DNA of 64,000 bases from Agrocybe praecox (lineage: Eukaryota; Basidiomycota; Agaricomycetes; Agaricales; Agrocybaceae), in contig OZ024844.1 in assembly GCA_964017145.1 (NCBI GenBank), forward strand, positions 3,162,001 through 3,226,000, read 5' to 3'. Position numbers and translations under genes: made by a program. Of the stretch, positions 11,901 through 27,787 are shown in pieces; position 1 is the first letter of the stretch; every line of letters begins with the position of its first letter. The notes under the pieces were generated by a model, which saw nothing but the letters and a program-made list of their open reading frames with translations, was not told the origin of the DNA and did not search any database.

Positions 11901-13396
11901 CCTACAGAATGGTGAAGCCAACCCCAACGACTGTGTTGGCCCTCAGTCCGCTCTCGCATTTGCTTTGACGAACGATAAACTGGCAAACAAACTCGATATA
12001 GTCAAAACGCTATTGGCGTATGGTGCTGATCCTTCGGTGGCCAAGAACATCAAAGCCCCAGAACCCCAAGATCAAAAACAGAACGATACAAGATTATCAG
12101 AAGATTCCACAAAGAGTACCCAACATCGAAGCTTGCTAGAAGATTTGGATCCAGCCACAAAGTAAGTTCTAAACATAGTATGTTCACATATCCAGTTCGT
12201 TCATCAAACGAATGCAGATACTACCTCGAGCGAGCGGACGCTGTGCATACCCGACGCATATCTGTCCTGATACAGCGTTCGGTCTTCCGTCCGCTAACCA
12301 GGGTTCGTTATGAGCTCATTGGTCAGGATAGAGCCCTGGAACAATTATTTCGGGTTTTATCAATGCATTCGCGTGAGCTTGCGGTGACACCGATGGTTGT
12401 GATGCTTTGTGGTTAGTGGCATATTATACACACCAACGCATTTATCGATCATTTATACATCTTTTTAGGGCCTAGTGGACACGGCAAAAGCTTGCTAGCC
12501 CGGAAATGTAAGTGCCCTTTTCCCAAAATACTTTACCGTTCCTTATCTGTTTACCAAATTATAGTTGGATCGCTTCTTGATGTCCCAACCCACACTGTCA
12601 ATATGACTACACTGCGATCAACCCACGACCTGTGGCAATCATATTCCATGAGTCCTTACGAGGTCCGTCTGTTCTACTTTTAAATGTTAATCAGACATCT
12701 TGATACTTTCTGTAGGAACCAACGACTTGCACATTAGCTGAATTCCTCATCAACAATGAGGGGAAACGCTGTGTGGTCGTACTTGATGTGAGTTATCATA
12801 TCATGTTGGTCGGAATATGGGGTAAACTGATGCTCTCTCTCTCAAAGGAAATCGAGAAGACGTTGGATCAGAACGCACTTTGGTCCCTGTTGATGCCGTG
12901 GGAGCTTGGCCGATGCTCATTCGAGGCCGGTAGCCGTCATGTTGACGTTAAAAATGTCATTTGGCTGGGAACCTCAAACATCGGCCATGATCTTGTTTTC
13001 CAACATTCTGCCTCAAGGAAAAACCCAGAAGAGCCTTTATCACGAGAGGAGTATGTTGCACTCATGGGCTTGCTCCGGCCTAAAGTTTCGGAAAGACTAG
13101 GGGTATTTATCTCTTGCTCTACATATGTTGTGTGACCGCTCACTAATGTTGACAAATGACAGACTTCGTTGCTGTCAAGAATTACAACAGTCCTGCCTTT
13201 TGTTCCGTTTTCTTTGGAAGAAAAGAAAGCTATATGCTCTGAAGCTTTATATGCGTTGGGTGGAGAGTTTGCACGGTCGCTATCATCAGAAAGGGTTGAT
13301 GCAGTGATTGATAGTGCTCTGGCTAGTTATTGTGCGGACGAGGGTGCAAGGTCGTTATCGAGAGCCATATCCAACCAGTTGGTAGACATCATATGA
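8956..13396 (+). CDS. CCCH zinc finger - ankyrin - ClpB-type AAA+ fusion protein
   Basis: Twelve exons can be joined in one frame to give 1,269 aa: 8956-8989, 9060-10933, 10986-11162, 11218-11317, 11375-11442, 11497-12161, 12218-12412, 12470-12507, 12565-12662, 12716-12787, 12848-13102, 13163-13396. Residues 12-35 carry a CCCH finger (CPFYPLGRCMFADSCNFLH). About 800 residues of acidic, Ser/Pro-rich disordered sequence follow. Two ankyrin-like repeats lie near residues 868-930 (LMFAVASDDVEQVRQVLQNG and DIVKTLLAYGADP). The C-terminal 300 aa form one Hsp100/ClpB D2-like AAA+ module. Its motifs are Walker A GPSGHGKS, Walker B CVVVLDEIEK, sensor 1 LGTSNIG, an arginine-finger region LLSRI and sensor 2 EGARSLSRAI. 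Ankyrin plus a single ClpB ring recalls human CLPB/SKD3, but that protein is mitochondrial and has no CCCH finger. Role unknown; RNA-linked ATP-driven remodelling is inference. Confidence 0.85.
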
Positions 13397-13913
13397 ACAT
13401 TCGAATTCACTCATGTGCGTGACAGTATGGGAAGATTTGGTGGAAAGCTAGTGAATGATGCAACTTCGAAAGTCATTGGGCGATGCTTGAGGCAACTCGG
13501 CGACATTTGAAATGGCGTCCCGGAGTGACATATACTTATTTTGACCGTCCAACGAAGTATCACCGTCGCAACCAACCTGATTGACAGGTTATTTTTGGCT
13601 TAAGAGGAACACCTTGCTATCTTTGGCCATTCCGCGCGCGGTATGGAAATATCAGCACGCTGGAAATACAGCTCGTATCAATACTTTACATGTCCAATCC
13701 ATTGCATCTGGAGTTAAACTTAGTCATTCGTGGTATATTTCAGAGAAGCTCTGCTTTGATTGATGTTCTTCCCCATCCTTGGTCCCCCAAGTACCCCAAG
13801 CGAGTGAAGTGGGTCTTTAGCTCAGTCTTCCTAGACTGCACCTTCCTGTCGTTTTTCGGTTTCGTTCCTTTCAGTTACGATACAACGTTTAGACCCCAGG
13901 ATAATAGTCCACG
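13397..13913. other. Intergenic between AAA+ fusion gene and SH3 membrane gene
   Basis: It holds the 3' flank of one gene and the promoter of the next, both on the plus strand. No gene, RNA or repeat is seen. Confidence 0.5.
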
Positions 13914-15271
13914 ATGATCTCCACCAAGAACCCCCATAGAATGATCAAGGTCAAAGTCGCTGCACGAGCACCCCAGGATGACTCGTATTACACTGCAAGT
14001 TCCAGCTCGACACAAACGCCAATGCAGTCGACTGCATCACAAATATCTGATGCTGCGCCAACTGACCATCCTGTGGTCAACCTTTCGACATCGACAGCGA
14101 CCCTAGCTGGCGTCGTTACCCTATTAGGCCTCATCTTGATCGCAGGTCAGCTTCAGTTTCTCGACGATAGACTATTTTCTTACCTTTGATCGTCGATACA
14201 GTCCTTGGCTTCTGCTTTTACCGCCAGAAACAAAGACGCAATAAGAAGGCTAAAGCCCCCTCTGCTGCTTTCGACTTTGACCGAGACCTCTTTACTACTG
14301 AGAAAAAGAAGAGTAAACTCGTTTTCGACCAGCCAAGGAGAGATAACCTCGCGAATAAAATAATCGAAGCGAAAGCTTCTCCTGGTACCCAATCCACGTT
14401 CTCTTCATCTTCGTCCTCTTCGTCCGACTCTGAACAAGAAGCAAGTACTGCTGCTGGGTCCCGGCCTCAGGCTAACGGCACCTTCAGGGTCAGGAACAAC
14501 AACGATGAAAGTTCTAACACCTACCATTCCAAGTCCATCAAAGAGAAGAAGAGAGCGTCTCGCGAGAAGCCCGCTTGGGTCCAATCGCTAACCGTTAACA
14601 TGAACCCTGAAGATATGATCATGTCTCCTCCACCCTCTTACGATATCGCTAACGGCGGGAAAGAATTCTTATACCCCATTCCAGCTCAGCTGCCACCTGA
14701 GAAGGCCAAGATTCCACCAACTCCCCCAACTCCTCCTGCGAATCGAAAATCCCATGCGTCGTCTTTCTCGTCGAAAAAGGCGAGATCTCAATATCTGGAA
14801 GTCCCAGAGCCGGACCCACAGGTCCCTTTACCCCTTCCAAGTCCTATACGTTCTGAGTCATTTGCTCCTAAAGATTTGGTTCTCCCTTCCCCGCCCGCCT
14901 CTGCTGCCGCCTTGTCTCCAAAGCAAGCTTACAACACACCGACTAGCGCCAAAAGCAACAATCCATTCAGCCCTGGCAAACGTGGAGACAGTAGCCCCAA
15001 GCCACCATCTCCAAGGATGATGCACGTTATTGCTCCGTACACACCTACACTTACCGATGAATTACGCGTCCAGGTTGGAGATACAGTACGCGTCCTCCAG
15101 GAGTACCAAGATGGTTGGTGTTTTGCACAGTATGTAGGCAAGGCGGATGCTCCGAAAGGAGTAGTGCCCCTTGTCTGCTTGGAAGATAGAAGGAGAATGG
15201 TGCCCGTCGGGCACAAGACTTCAGACAGCTCGGTGACTGGCCTGAACCCCAACAGCTTCTGGCGTCAGTGA
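13914..15271 (+). CDS. Single-pass membrane protein with C-terminal SH3 domain
   Basis: Exons 13914-14145 and 14202-15271 give 433 aa. There is no signal peptide. A short basic N-terminus (MISTKNPHRMIKVKVAARA) and a Ser/Thr-rich stretch precede one membrane helix (TLAGVVTLLGLILIAGVLGF, crossing the intron). A basic stop-transfer RQKQRRNKKAK follows, then a long Pro/Ser-rich cytoplasmic region. The SH3 domain lies near residues 365-420 (MMHVIAPYTPTLTDEL, YQDGWCFAQYVG, KGVVPLVCLE). The layout resembles fungal Fus1-type proteins, which act in cell fusion and polarity, but the link is by architecture only. A second gene with the same plan lies at 54877-56016. Confidence 0.8.
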
Positions 15272-15657
15272 GCGCTCGGAGGCGGCCAATCTGAAGATGC
15301 GAATATTTCACGAACACTTACGGACAGTCCTGACTGGGTTATGATTTCTTTGTTTAATCAAAACCGCTTTTTTTCTTTCGCCTACATTGCAATTTACCCT
15401 TCCTTTAATTTTATTTACATAGCGAAACTTCCGATGTCTCTCGCCTTCGTCAACGTCTTCTGATTTCCTGCAAACTTCTTGATGAGTTACAGGACTGGCT
15501 TCCCGTCAATGCCCTGGAGGCCTGCAGTGCAGTTGTACCCTTATATGTTGTAATCGGTGGGACATTCCTGTTATTTAAAGTATCTATTGAGCAGTGGCAT
15601 GTAAAACAGTAACTGTAGTTGAGATGTGATATCAGAAACTTATTGAAAGACAGCCAT
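15272..15657. other. Convergent 3' flanks of SH3 gene and PAM17
   Basis: Two genes end here from opposite sides. T-rich tracts after 15360 fit 3' UTR sequence of the plus-strand gene. No other feature is seen. Confidence 0.5.
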
Positions 15658-16549
15658 CTATACTTCTGGAAGCAGAGCCTTGCGTCTGTACTTCGATTGG
15701 TCTCTAAGCCACTGTTTCCCGTGAAATTTCAGTCAACAGGGTACATAACTATTAACTTGAATGGACGAACCTGTCTATACTGATGCAATGACCCAATTTT
15801 CTCCCCTGCAGTTGGGATGAGCAAGCACAAACAGAATCCATGATGTGCAGGAAGAAAACGTACCATAGTAATCTGGCACTGGGTGAGTTGGGCTTTGGAG
15901 AGTCGCATCCACGCGATTTTTTGCAATACGTTGGAAGAATTCGTGGTCCTTTCGGTCAATCAAAGAAAGTATATCGCGGTTCTTGTATCTCCATATCGAA
16001 GTACCGAGGGTAGGGCCAATCAAAGCGCCTAGACCTGATTCCCCCCCCGTCTTTTTGAGCACTGAGCGAATAGATTTATGGAACCTATGACGCACCGACG
16101 CAACCGACGGTGCAGAAACCATAGAAGAAAAATGGGTCAATACCCTGCAAAACGATTCGTGTTCAGAATATCCCAGTAGATCTTTACGTATTACGCACCA
16201 TAATTGGCTTCAAAGGGTCTGTGTCCAAGTTCCCAAAGTATGCCGCACCTCCAGCAAATCCAAGAAACGCGCAAGGAATTGTAGCTACCTGAATCAACAT
16301 TAACAATGAATACTTCAGTTATATCTTCCTAAGGAAGTATCTGACCGTTTGCCACGTTCTCTTATTCCGTCTAATGGCAAGGTATTCAGGCCATGAAAGC
16401 GTCGCCTTTGAAGAAGACTTTGGTGTGCTTGGCGGAGGTTTTGCTTTGGTAGACATGGACTGTGCTCTGGAGAATACAAACTGCGTTCTTTTCGAGCATA
16501 GATACGCAGTCCTTGAGACTTTCGCTCCTTTTGAGATGAAGGCCTCCAT
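15658..16549 (-). CDS. PAM17: Mitochondrial import motor subunit PAM17
   Basis: Subunit of the presequence translocase-associated motor at the TIM23 channel in the inner mitochondrial membrane. Six exons: 16549-16346, 16288-16199, 16144-16096, 16034-15864, 15805-15771 and 15711-15658, giving 200 aa. The N-terminus (MEAFISKGAKVSRTAY, then SKRTQFVFSRAQ) is basic and Ser-rich like a matrix-targeting presequence. Conserved blocks are LSWPEYLAIRRNKRTWQT, LDTDPLKPIMGIDPFFFYG, LGALIGPTLGTSIWRYKNR and HPVPDYYGEKIGSLHQYRQW, the last spread over three exons. Two membrane helices are expected. An ATG 63 nt upstream (16612) is in frame, but the 16549 start gives the better presequence. It is divergent to the SNF2 gene with 220 bp between starts. 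Confidence 0.93.
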
Positions 16550-16769
16550 GTTGGGACAACAGAGTTCAGTGTGGTATTTACGACAACGTCGAGTTCTGCG
16601 TTCTGTGTTCACTGCTCGTCACACGTGACCTGATGTCAAAATCGGAAGCGGGGTGAGGAATCTATTTATTAATCCGTCGTCCGAGATACGTGAGTCAATT
16701 TGAACGCCTACTTTCATGAGGTCACAAAAGCTGTTAAAATATTAATATCTCTTACTCTCTACTACATCC
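16550..16769. promoter_or_regulatory. Divergent promoter PAM17/SNF2 with E-box
   Basis: This short spacer serves two divergent genes. It contains a perfect CACGTG palindrome (16622-16627), the core bound by Cbf1/USF-type bHLH factors in other fungi. An A/T-rich patch (about 16735-16750) and a CT-rich stretch lie on the SNF2 side. Confidence 0.45.
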
Positions 16770-21356
<4,587 letters not shown>

Positions 21357-21812
21357 TTTTTCTTGCATTACTTTTATTCCATATCTATTCACTTTTGAAG
21401 GGGTGTATACGGTGCGAACATGTATATTATTATATTTATTGCTGATCTGTAGGTTTTAGAATCTTTATGAGATATTTGTATTTTATCGTTGGTCGTCAAT
21501 GTTTCGTGGAGCATTTCTTGTATGCGAGGTGGAGTAGAAAATGCAATGATGTTGTTGTCAGGGCCGTCGTTATCAACGTCAGGGGTTCCCCGGATTTCCT
21601 TGAGGTTTGCACTGTTTGCCGGCCTGTGGACCTCCGAAAAACGGCTTCTAGTCTGTTTTCAATGATCATCCGCCAACGCGCTTACGGAATTCAGCATGGA
21701 CTTCTTTTTAGGCAGTATTTAAGCTAGCTTGACATGAAGTTGAACCATATTCTGACTTTGCGGCTCTCTCCTCTCTCCTCCTCGTAAACTCACCCCATCC
21801 AGTCATTTCATC
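21357..21812. promoter_or_regulatory. Promoter of the Kre9-like secreted protein gene
   Basis: A TATTTAA word (21716-21722) lies about 90 bp before the start codon. It is followed by a strong CT-rich tract (about 21763-21783), a layout typical of highly expressed basidiomycete genes. The left half is the 3' flank of the SNF2 gene. Confidence 0.5.
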
Positions 21813-22396
21813 ATGAATTTCTCGGTCGCCTCTCTTTTTGCCACTCTCTTCGTCTTCGTGCTCTCTGTCCAAGCGTCTCCGGTCAATAGTGTGGTTGCGA
21901 GAAAACCCATGGATGTGTTTGTCCCTCGAATTATCAAGCCTGATTCGCAGACATTCTGGACCGTCGGGCAGGAAGCTACTGTTATTTGGTATGTTTTTCT
22001 TTCTTCTTCTGTTGTTCAGCGCTTGATCTTCTCACTTGATTTTCAAGGGATACTTCCAATGCACCCGAGAACATCTCCAACGGCGCCTCCGTAATGTTGC
22101 ATAACTGTGAGTAGATGGCGTCCGGTGGCGCGTAGTAATCCGTACGCTAATCGATAATTCTCAGACACCACACCATTAGCCAAAGGTTTCAGCTTGCGAG
22201 ACGGAAATGTTTCCTTCATCGTGCCCCTTGATGTTCAGACCGGTCCCAACTTCATCACTTGTAAGACCTAAAATTGTTATCATGCGTTTCCGCCTACTGA
22301 CAAATTGTATTTCGTTCAGTGTTCGGTGATTCAGGCAACTACAGCCCTGTCTTTACGATTCAAGCCGCAGACGGCAGTGTCGACAGATTATTCTAG
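21813..22396 (+). CDS. Small secreted Kre9/Knh1-like (Ser-Thr-rich GPI family) protein
   Basis: Four exons give 135 aa. A clear signal peptide (MNFSVASLFATLFVFVLSVQ, cut after QA or nearby) precedes an N-terminal domain of the Kre9/Knh1-like family. Typical words are IIKPDSQTFWTVGQEATVIW, then DTSNAPENISNG, SLRDGNVSF and LFGDSGNYSPVFTI, the sequence of an Ig-like beta sandwich common in fungal surface proteins. Exon borders: after TG at 21988 (the Trp codon is split) and within the codons for Tyr and Leu. There is no Ser/Thr-rich tail and no GPI-attachment C-terminus, so this looks like a free secreted short form. A cell-wall role is inferred from the family. Confidence 0.8.
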
Positions 22397-22701
22397 TTTC
22401 CTTTGTTCTCGATTATCCGGATGGGTTACACTGGACTTCGGACGTTGTTAGTGATGTTATGGACACTTTTATTTTTAGTCGGACTAAACAATTGTTTTCT
22501 TGAGTAATATGGTAGCTTTCATTTCATGTCGAGTCTATAGTCCCTAGTTCCTACACGACGATATGATATTGATTGATATACTATGCCTTGTAGTCGACGT
22601 CGACTATCATTCCTCATGTTCGGCATCTGAGCTATTATGGTCAACATTTTTTAAGTATGACATAAGGAAGATGTTCTTACATTACGCGGCCCTTCCATTC
22701 A
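22397..22701. other. Convergent 3' flanks
   Basis: This spacer between the Kre9-like gene and the GH5 gene is A/T-rich and has no visible gene. Confidence 0.5.
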
Positions 22702-24448
22702 TTATGGAGAATACTCCCTCAGTGACTGATTGAGCTCTGCTCTTTTCATGCAGTTCTCGAAAGAGAAACTTCGTGCAAGCTCCTCTAGTTCTTCCTCTTC
22801 GAACCCTCGGAATGTTTCCGCCCACTCTTTCACCATGAATTCCGCTACGAGAATGGTTCTAGAAATTCGTGTCACCCGTTCCTCGAGGCTCCAGATAGGA
22901 GGGTAAAGTTTCAGCTTCGATTCATCGGAGACAGAACTTCTGATGAGGTCCGCGATAGGTTGATAGATATGTTTCACGTATTTGTCGTCTTTTCCCCAGG
23001 CATCAACAGCAAGACGTTGCTTCCGACCCAAAAATTCCTTGAACAATTTCATGTAAGGGGTCGATCTCGAGATGTACACCATGCCCTGGAAACCGATATC
23101 TTTGTAAAGCCAAATTGACCAGCTCAAGCCATCCTAACCGAAAGCAAGAGACAGTCAGCGATAAACTTTCTACTGTCACAAAACTCAAACAAGTAAAACG
23201 AACCTTCTTATAGATCTCCAATTGATCTTTGAGGACCCTATATCTCCTCTTATTAATGTCTTCCGTTTGGTCACCATCGTACTCTTCTCTTCCATAGACA
23301 GGGCCCCATTCCCCATTCCATGCACAGAGGCCTTTCTCATCTATCCAAGCACGTTTTCTTTGGTAGGTCTTTGTCATACGGTCAATTTGGGCATCCGTTC
23401 CTTCATAAGGTTCAGGTGAACTCGGAAATCCAAAGACTGCATAATCATGGATAGCATATGCAGTATTTTCCCAGCGCTGGCCAGCGTCCTCCGGGAACTT
23501 TGTAAAGTCTGTCGCGAACGTGTTTCCGTCCAGGAAGAGAATATGCCTTTTATCAATTGCTCGTATAGCGCCGTGCACACGGTCGTAGAAGTTGATAAGC
23601 GGGGCATGTTGAGGGTGTGGGTCCGCAGGTTCATTCAGGACATTATACCCAGCAACCCATACGTTATCTTTATAACGCTCAGCAATTTGTTCCCAAATCC
23701 AAATCAGTCGGTCTTGGAAATCTTTATGCCTCCAAAAGTATGCTATGTGCGAGCCACCGTCAGCGTGCCAGCCACCACTTTGTCCTCCAGGAGCGGTGTG
23801 CATGTCAATGACAGTGTAGATATTGTATTTTGCGCATATCGAAATTGCCCTGTCTAGATGTTTGAAAGCATCGGCTTTTAGGACTCGAGGGTTCATATCA
23901 TCTAAATCGCATAGAGTACGTTAGTTCGTTAATTCAATTCCTAGAAATCAATTAAACTCGTTATCTACCTTCAAAATGCCGATAACCTACGGCAATTCGT
24001 ATACAGTTCAGACCAAGTGATTTAAAGAACTGTGCATCAGGTTCGGCAAAGAAATGTTCAAGAAACTGTTTCATCCATAAAATTCCTGCAGGGTTAATTG
24101 TTATTTAAATGTTTCTCCACACGCCACGTACACGATCGAAGAAAAATTCAGCCTTTTTATCTCCCAGCACCTCAGCAAGAGCCTCACGGACTTGATATTC
24201 ACATCCAGGATAACCTTTGCGCATTAAATATTAATTTGGCCTCATCTTGAAAAGTGAAGAGTCGTCGAGAACCTGATATAAAATTCTCCATCCTAAACAA
24301 TTCGATCGTTACAAGAACGTTCAACGCGCAGATCAATTGAGGATTGGATAACTCACGTCATCCATCCCCCTAAACCTGCACCTCGAAGTATCACTTCTTT
24401 CCCGCCTTCGTCCACGATTTTCGTACCTGAGACGTTCAAAAAACCCAT
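22702..24448 (-). CDS. Glycoside hydrolase family 5 protein (exo-beta-1,3-glucanase-like)
   Basis: Retaining (beta/alpha)8 glycosidase. The N-terminus MGFLNVSGTKIVDEGGKEV leads straight into the core (LRGAGLGGWM, then MENFISGYPG across an intron), with no signal peptide, so the enzyme is probably intracellular. Further family words are LNCIRIAVGYRHFEG, YTVIDMHTAPGGQSGGWHAD and DNVWVAGYNVLNEP, whose Glu is the acid/base. The probable nucleophile Glu lies in CAWNGEWGPVYG. The C-terminus shows DGLSWSIWLYKDIGFQGM, which joins two frames over an intron at about 23135-23205. At least six introns are present. The substrate cannot be read from sequence; fungal relatives include glucan and steryl-glucoside hydrolases. 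It converges on the Kre9-like gene. Confidence 0.85.
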
Positions 24449-24727
24449 GATCTCTCGGTCAATAGTAGTCAGTGACGCTGGTGTTGGAGAAAGAAAGGGA
24501 GATCATGAAATGAGAGCTTGCTACGAGGTCGTCTTGAGCGTATGGGAATTAAGCGACGGGAGCAGATGGCCCGGAAACTTGACCGAAAATATTCCGGCAG
24601 CATGGTCAGCTGCGCACAGGGAATTCACATCAAGATATCTACAAGTTGCATTTATGTAGAAAGGAAAGAAAAAGGTCCGTGCATTGCGAGTGAAAAGTAA
24701 ACAAGACAAACATAACAAACAACTGAA

Positions 24728-27055
24728 TCATGGTAAGAAGCTGGTGTCAATTCCATGAGAGAAGTCCCAAACACAAATCCCCTAAAGATATCACTTTAAG
24801 TTCGGCACGACCCATTGTTGGATAAGAGTAGAAACATACCTGATCTTCACCACATGAAACTATCTGTAAAAAGGGTGCAAAAGTGGTTGAGTAAAGTGTA
24901 GTGCAACTGAGACCTTCTGTAGAACGAAGCACGGACCTTTTTACAATCAAATCCTATACAGAAAATGCGTCCAGTATGTCCTCCTGTTAAATCTGCAACT
25001 AAAACTCCTGTTTTCCTATCCCATATCTATACTAATAGTCAATTACACGCTCTCAAACTCGCGCATGGCAAATTGAAGCTTGACATACCTTGATACTTAA
25101 GTCATAGCTCCCACTAAGCACAAAGTCTTCTCCCAACGCCACAGTGCGCACCAGATCCGTGTGCACACACCGCACAGCAGACCTATCCGCCGCCGACCTG
25201 TGTACAGACGTCGACTGTATACTGTGACTGCCGCAAGTCTGGCATACTAGGCCTGAATGAGGACCTCCGGCCAGTAGTGGGAAAGCATGCATAGCATTGC
25301 TAGGCGGCACAGCTCCGTCATATTCAGGCGACGTAGACCATCCCTGAAGTGTTGTCATATCGAAAAGACGTATATGCTTGTCCGAGGATCCCGATAAGAC
25401 CACAGGTGGACAAAAATCGATAGAGGCAATACTAGAAAAATCACAGAAAATATAAGCATATCTTCGAAGAACCGAAGCGCATGGAAAAGAACATACCCTC
25501 TTGTATGATGGTTATCGAATGTCCTCAGCAATTTACCGGTCTCTACATCCCACAGACGCACAGACCGGTCTCCCGAGGCAGAAACGATAAACGATTCCGA
25601 AATAGAAACAGCATTAACGGCTGCTCTATGTGCGCCTAACACAAACTGCAACTCCAGGTCCGGGAAGGAATACACCCTAACAGTGCGATCTTTGTTTTCA
25701 CATAGTCAGCACTCATTCATCATACAAATGACCCCAGAAATAAAATAAAACTGACCTTTTGAACAAGACACAAGCCGCCGATCATCAAACCGGACACACA
25801 GAACACTATCATCATGGTGCGCAAGTATCTTGACCAGTTTATTCGTCGTCAAATCCCACACCGCAACCTGTCGATCACTCCCCGCGGTCGCCAAGTATCC
25901 ATTATGGACACATATACTCAGTATAGAGCTATTATGCACCCCCGAAATGACACGCTCGACCTCGGACGTGGCTAAATTCCATTCTCGGACGGTCCTGTCT
26001 CTGGAACCCGTAAAAAGGACTTGTTTCCCCGTAATAGGATACGTGTAGAGCTGCAGACAATAGATGGTGTTTGTATGCGCGTTCCACGTTGCCCCTCTTG
26101 TTTGCAGGTATGACCTCTTGTACGAGGCGGACAATATCCTGTTCCTGAGCTTGATATGTGTCTGATGGAGTAGTTTATAGTCAGGACGGACGATTGAGGG
26201 GTCTCGCAATGCCTTGAGGATGGATGGGGCTGAATGACGTTCGCGACGAGGGCTCGGTCGAGCATAATCTTTGAAAGGTTTCGAAGTAGAGGCATATGAA
26301 GATGAAGCATTCGAAAAAGGAGACATTGACGCAAAGCCCGAGTCCAGCTCAGCTTGCATCATAGTCAACTCTGCTTTCGCGGCCTCGATTCCTCCGCGAG
26401 CGGTAGCCTCGCTACTGGTCCCATCTCCATCGCCGTCTTCATCCTCGTCTGAAGCCCCCATGCCTTCGTCATCGTCCGGGTCGATCCAACGAGCATCAGC
26501 CGAAGAAAGTGAAGCGGGGAAAGTATGAGATGGGGGAACATGCCTCCAAGACCATCCCCGGGCTTGGCAGAGTGTTTTCCAAAGCGACTGATCATTGGCT
26601 AGTGCTTGCCAACGTCTGCTCACAAGACCACAGTTAAGGAGGTCCTGGAACGAAAGATACTCGAATATTTGCAAGGCGACCTCTGTAGGGAGGCACTGGG
26701 AGTTGTGTTAGAACGAAAGCACTGAGCAGAGCGAAAAATAGATCATAGACTTACACCAACGACATCAAACTGCAATAAAGGAGCAATACGCCTCTGAATC
26801 GTGGCAAGGCGGGCTCTCGGGAGTGAAGCAAGGAGTTTATAAGCCAATTCTTGAGCACAAACAATATGAGCATTGAGGAGCCCAACGAAGTTAACGTAAC
26901 GTACCTTCCGTGTCCTGAACTGAGCGCATCTCTCCATCATCAGCAATCGTTTGGTCAGCGTGAAGCTGGATAGCGGTTTCTTCGTCCATGAAACCTTCGT
27001 CAGAAAGTGGCACAAGGGCAGGAAGGGAACCAAGGTCTTGGTGAGGCGTGGTCAT
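24728..27055 (-). CDS. F-box / WD40-repeat protein (SCF substrate receptor type)
   Basis: Probable substrate receptor of an SCF ubiquitin ligase. The first exon codes a short acidic N-terminus from MTTPHQDLGS. After a 50-100 nt intron comes ELAYKLLASLPRARLATIQR, a helix often seen before the F-box in fungal homologues. The F-box reads CLPTEVALQIFEYLSFQDLL, then VSRRWQALANDQSLWKTLC. After an acidic linker, about seven WD40 repeats follow, for example LFTGSRDRTVREWNL, LATAGSDRQVAVWDL, VSASGDRSVRLWDVETG, LSGSSDKHIRLFDM and LSGSYDLSIKIWD. The last exon gives ICVWDFSHG and the stop at 24728. A CxxC-containing insert (VCQTCGSHS) sits in a late blade. The architecture matches Met30/Cdc4/Grr-like receptors in general; the target is unknown. 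An upstream in-frame ATG at 27085 is possible. Confidence 0.88.
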
Positions 27056-27766
27056 TGTCGGGTCTCGAAGCGAAACCGGAAGCAAGGTAAAGGATATTGG
27101 ACAAAATTAAAAAGGACCCTTATGTATTATAATAGAGTAACTAAGTACTTAGTACATGCAACTATAGAACCCCCAGCACTGGGTAACAGCAACTGCTATG
27201 CCCTAAATTAGCGCACATGGTGGGTACCAATACCATTGGCGGAACACAACCATTGGACCTCAGCAACCATCTCATCCACAAAAATCCATCATCATTTTCC
27301 CTGGCTTGACATATATTCTAGACCAAGCCCATTGCTACTGTTCACCGGAGAATACACATGCGAATGTGAGAACCCTTGGACCCGGGTTTCTTTGGAACGA
27401 GTAATGAGAAAAACGAACGAGTGGAAATGTTGACAGAGCTCCCAACGTCCGCCTAATATTTCGGCGCTGGAGACCAAAGCGCTGTCCAGCTGACACCACC
27501 ACTGGCACTAGGCTAATCAGTTCGCTGAGTAGCAAATGTCAAGCTTCAACCCTTCGGCCTGATGAAGGACCGCAGTTTTTCTATCTCTGATTAACACGAC
27601 CTCTTGAGTTTTTCCAATCTTGAAACCAGAAACCGAACTCCTATACCAATACTTAGGAGCGCATATGCTCACAGCCTATGGACTTGAGAGATCATTATTG
27701 ATAATGAACCGCCATCGTATTGACGTATGTCAGGGCATCCCGAAGAGACCAGCCTAGATATAAAAA

Positions 27767-27787
27767 GTCATCATCATCATCATCATC
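27767..27787. repeat. (CAT)n microsatellite
   Basis: Six to seven tandem CAT units in an intergenic region, with a further imperfect unit after it. Confidence 0.8.

Noticed and set aside
12937..13155. Antisense frames across the AAA+ exons
   Set aside because: The plus-strand frame carries sensor-1 and arginine-finger motifs, so the antisense frames are shadows.
27767..27787. CAT repeat considered as a CRISPR-like or regulatory array
   Set aside because: Plain trinucleotide microsatellite without spacers; expected in a fungal genome.
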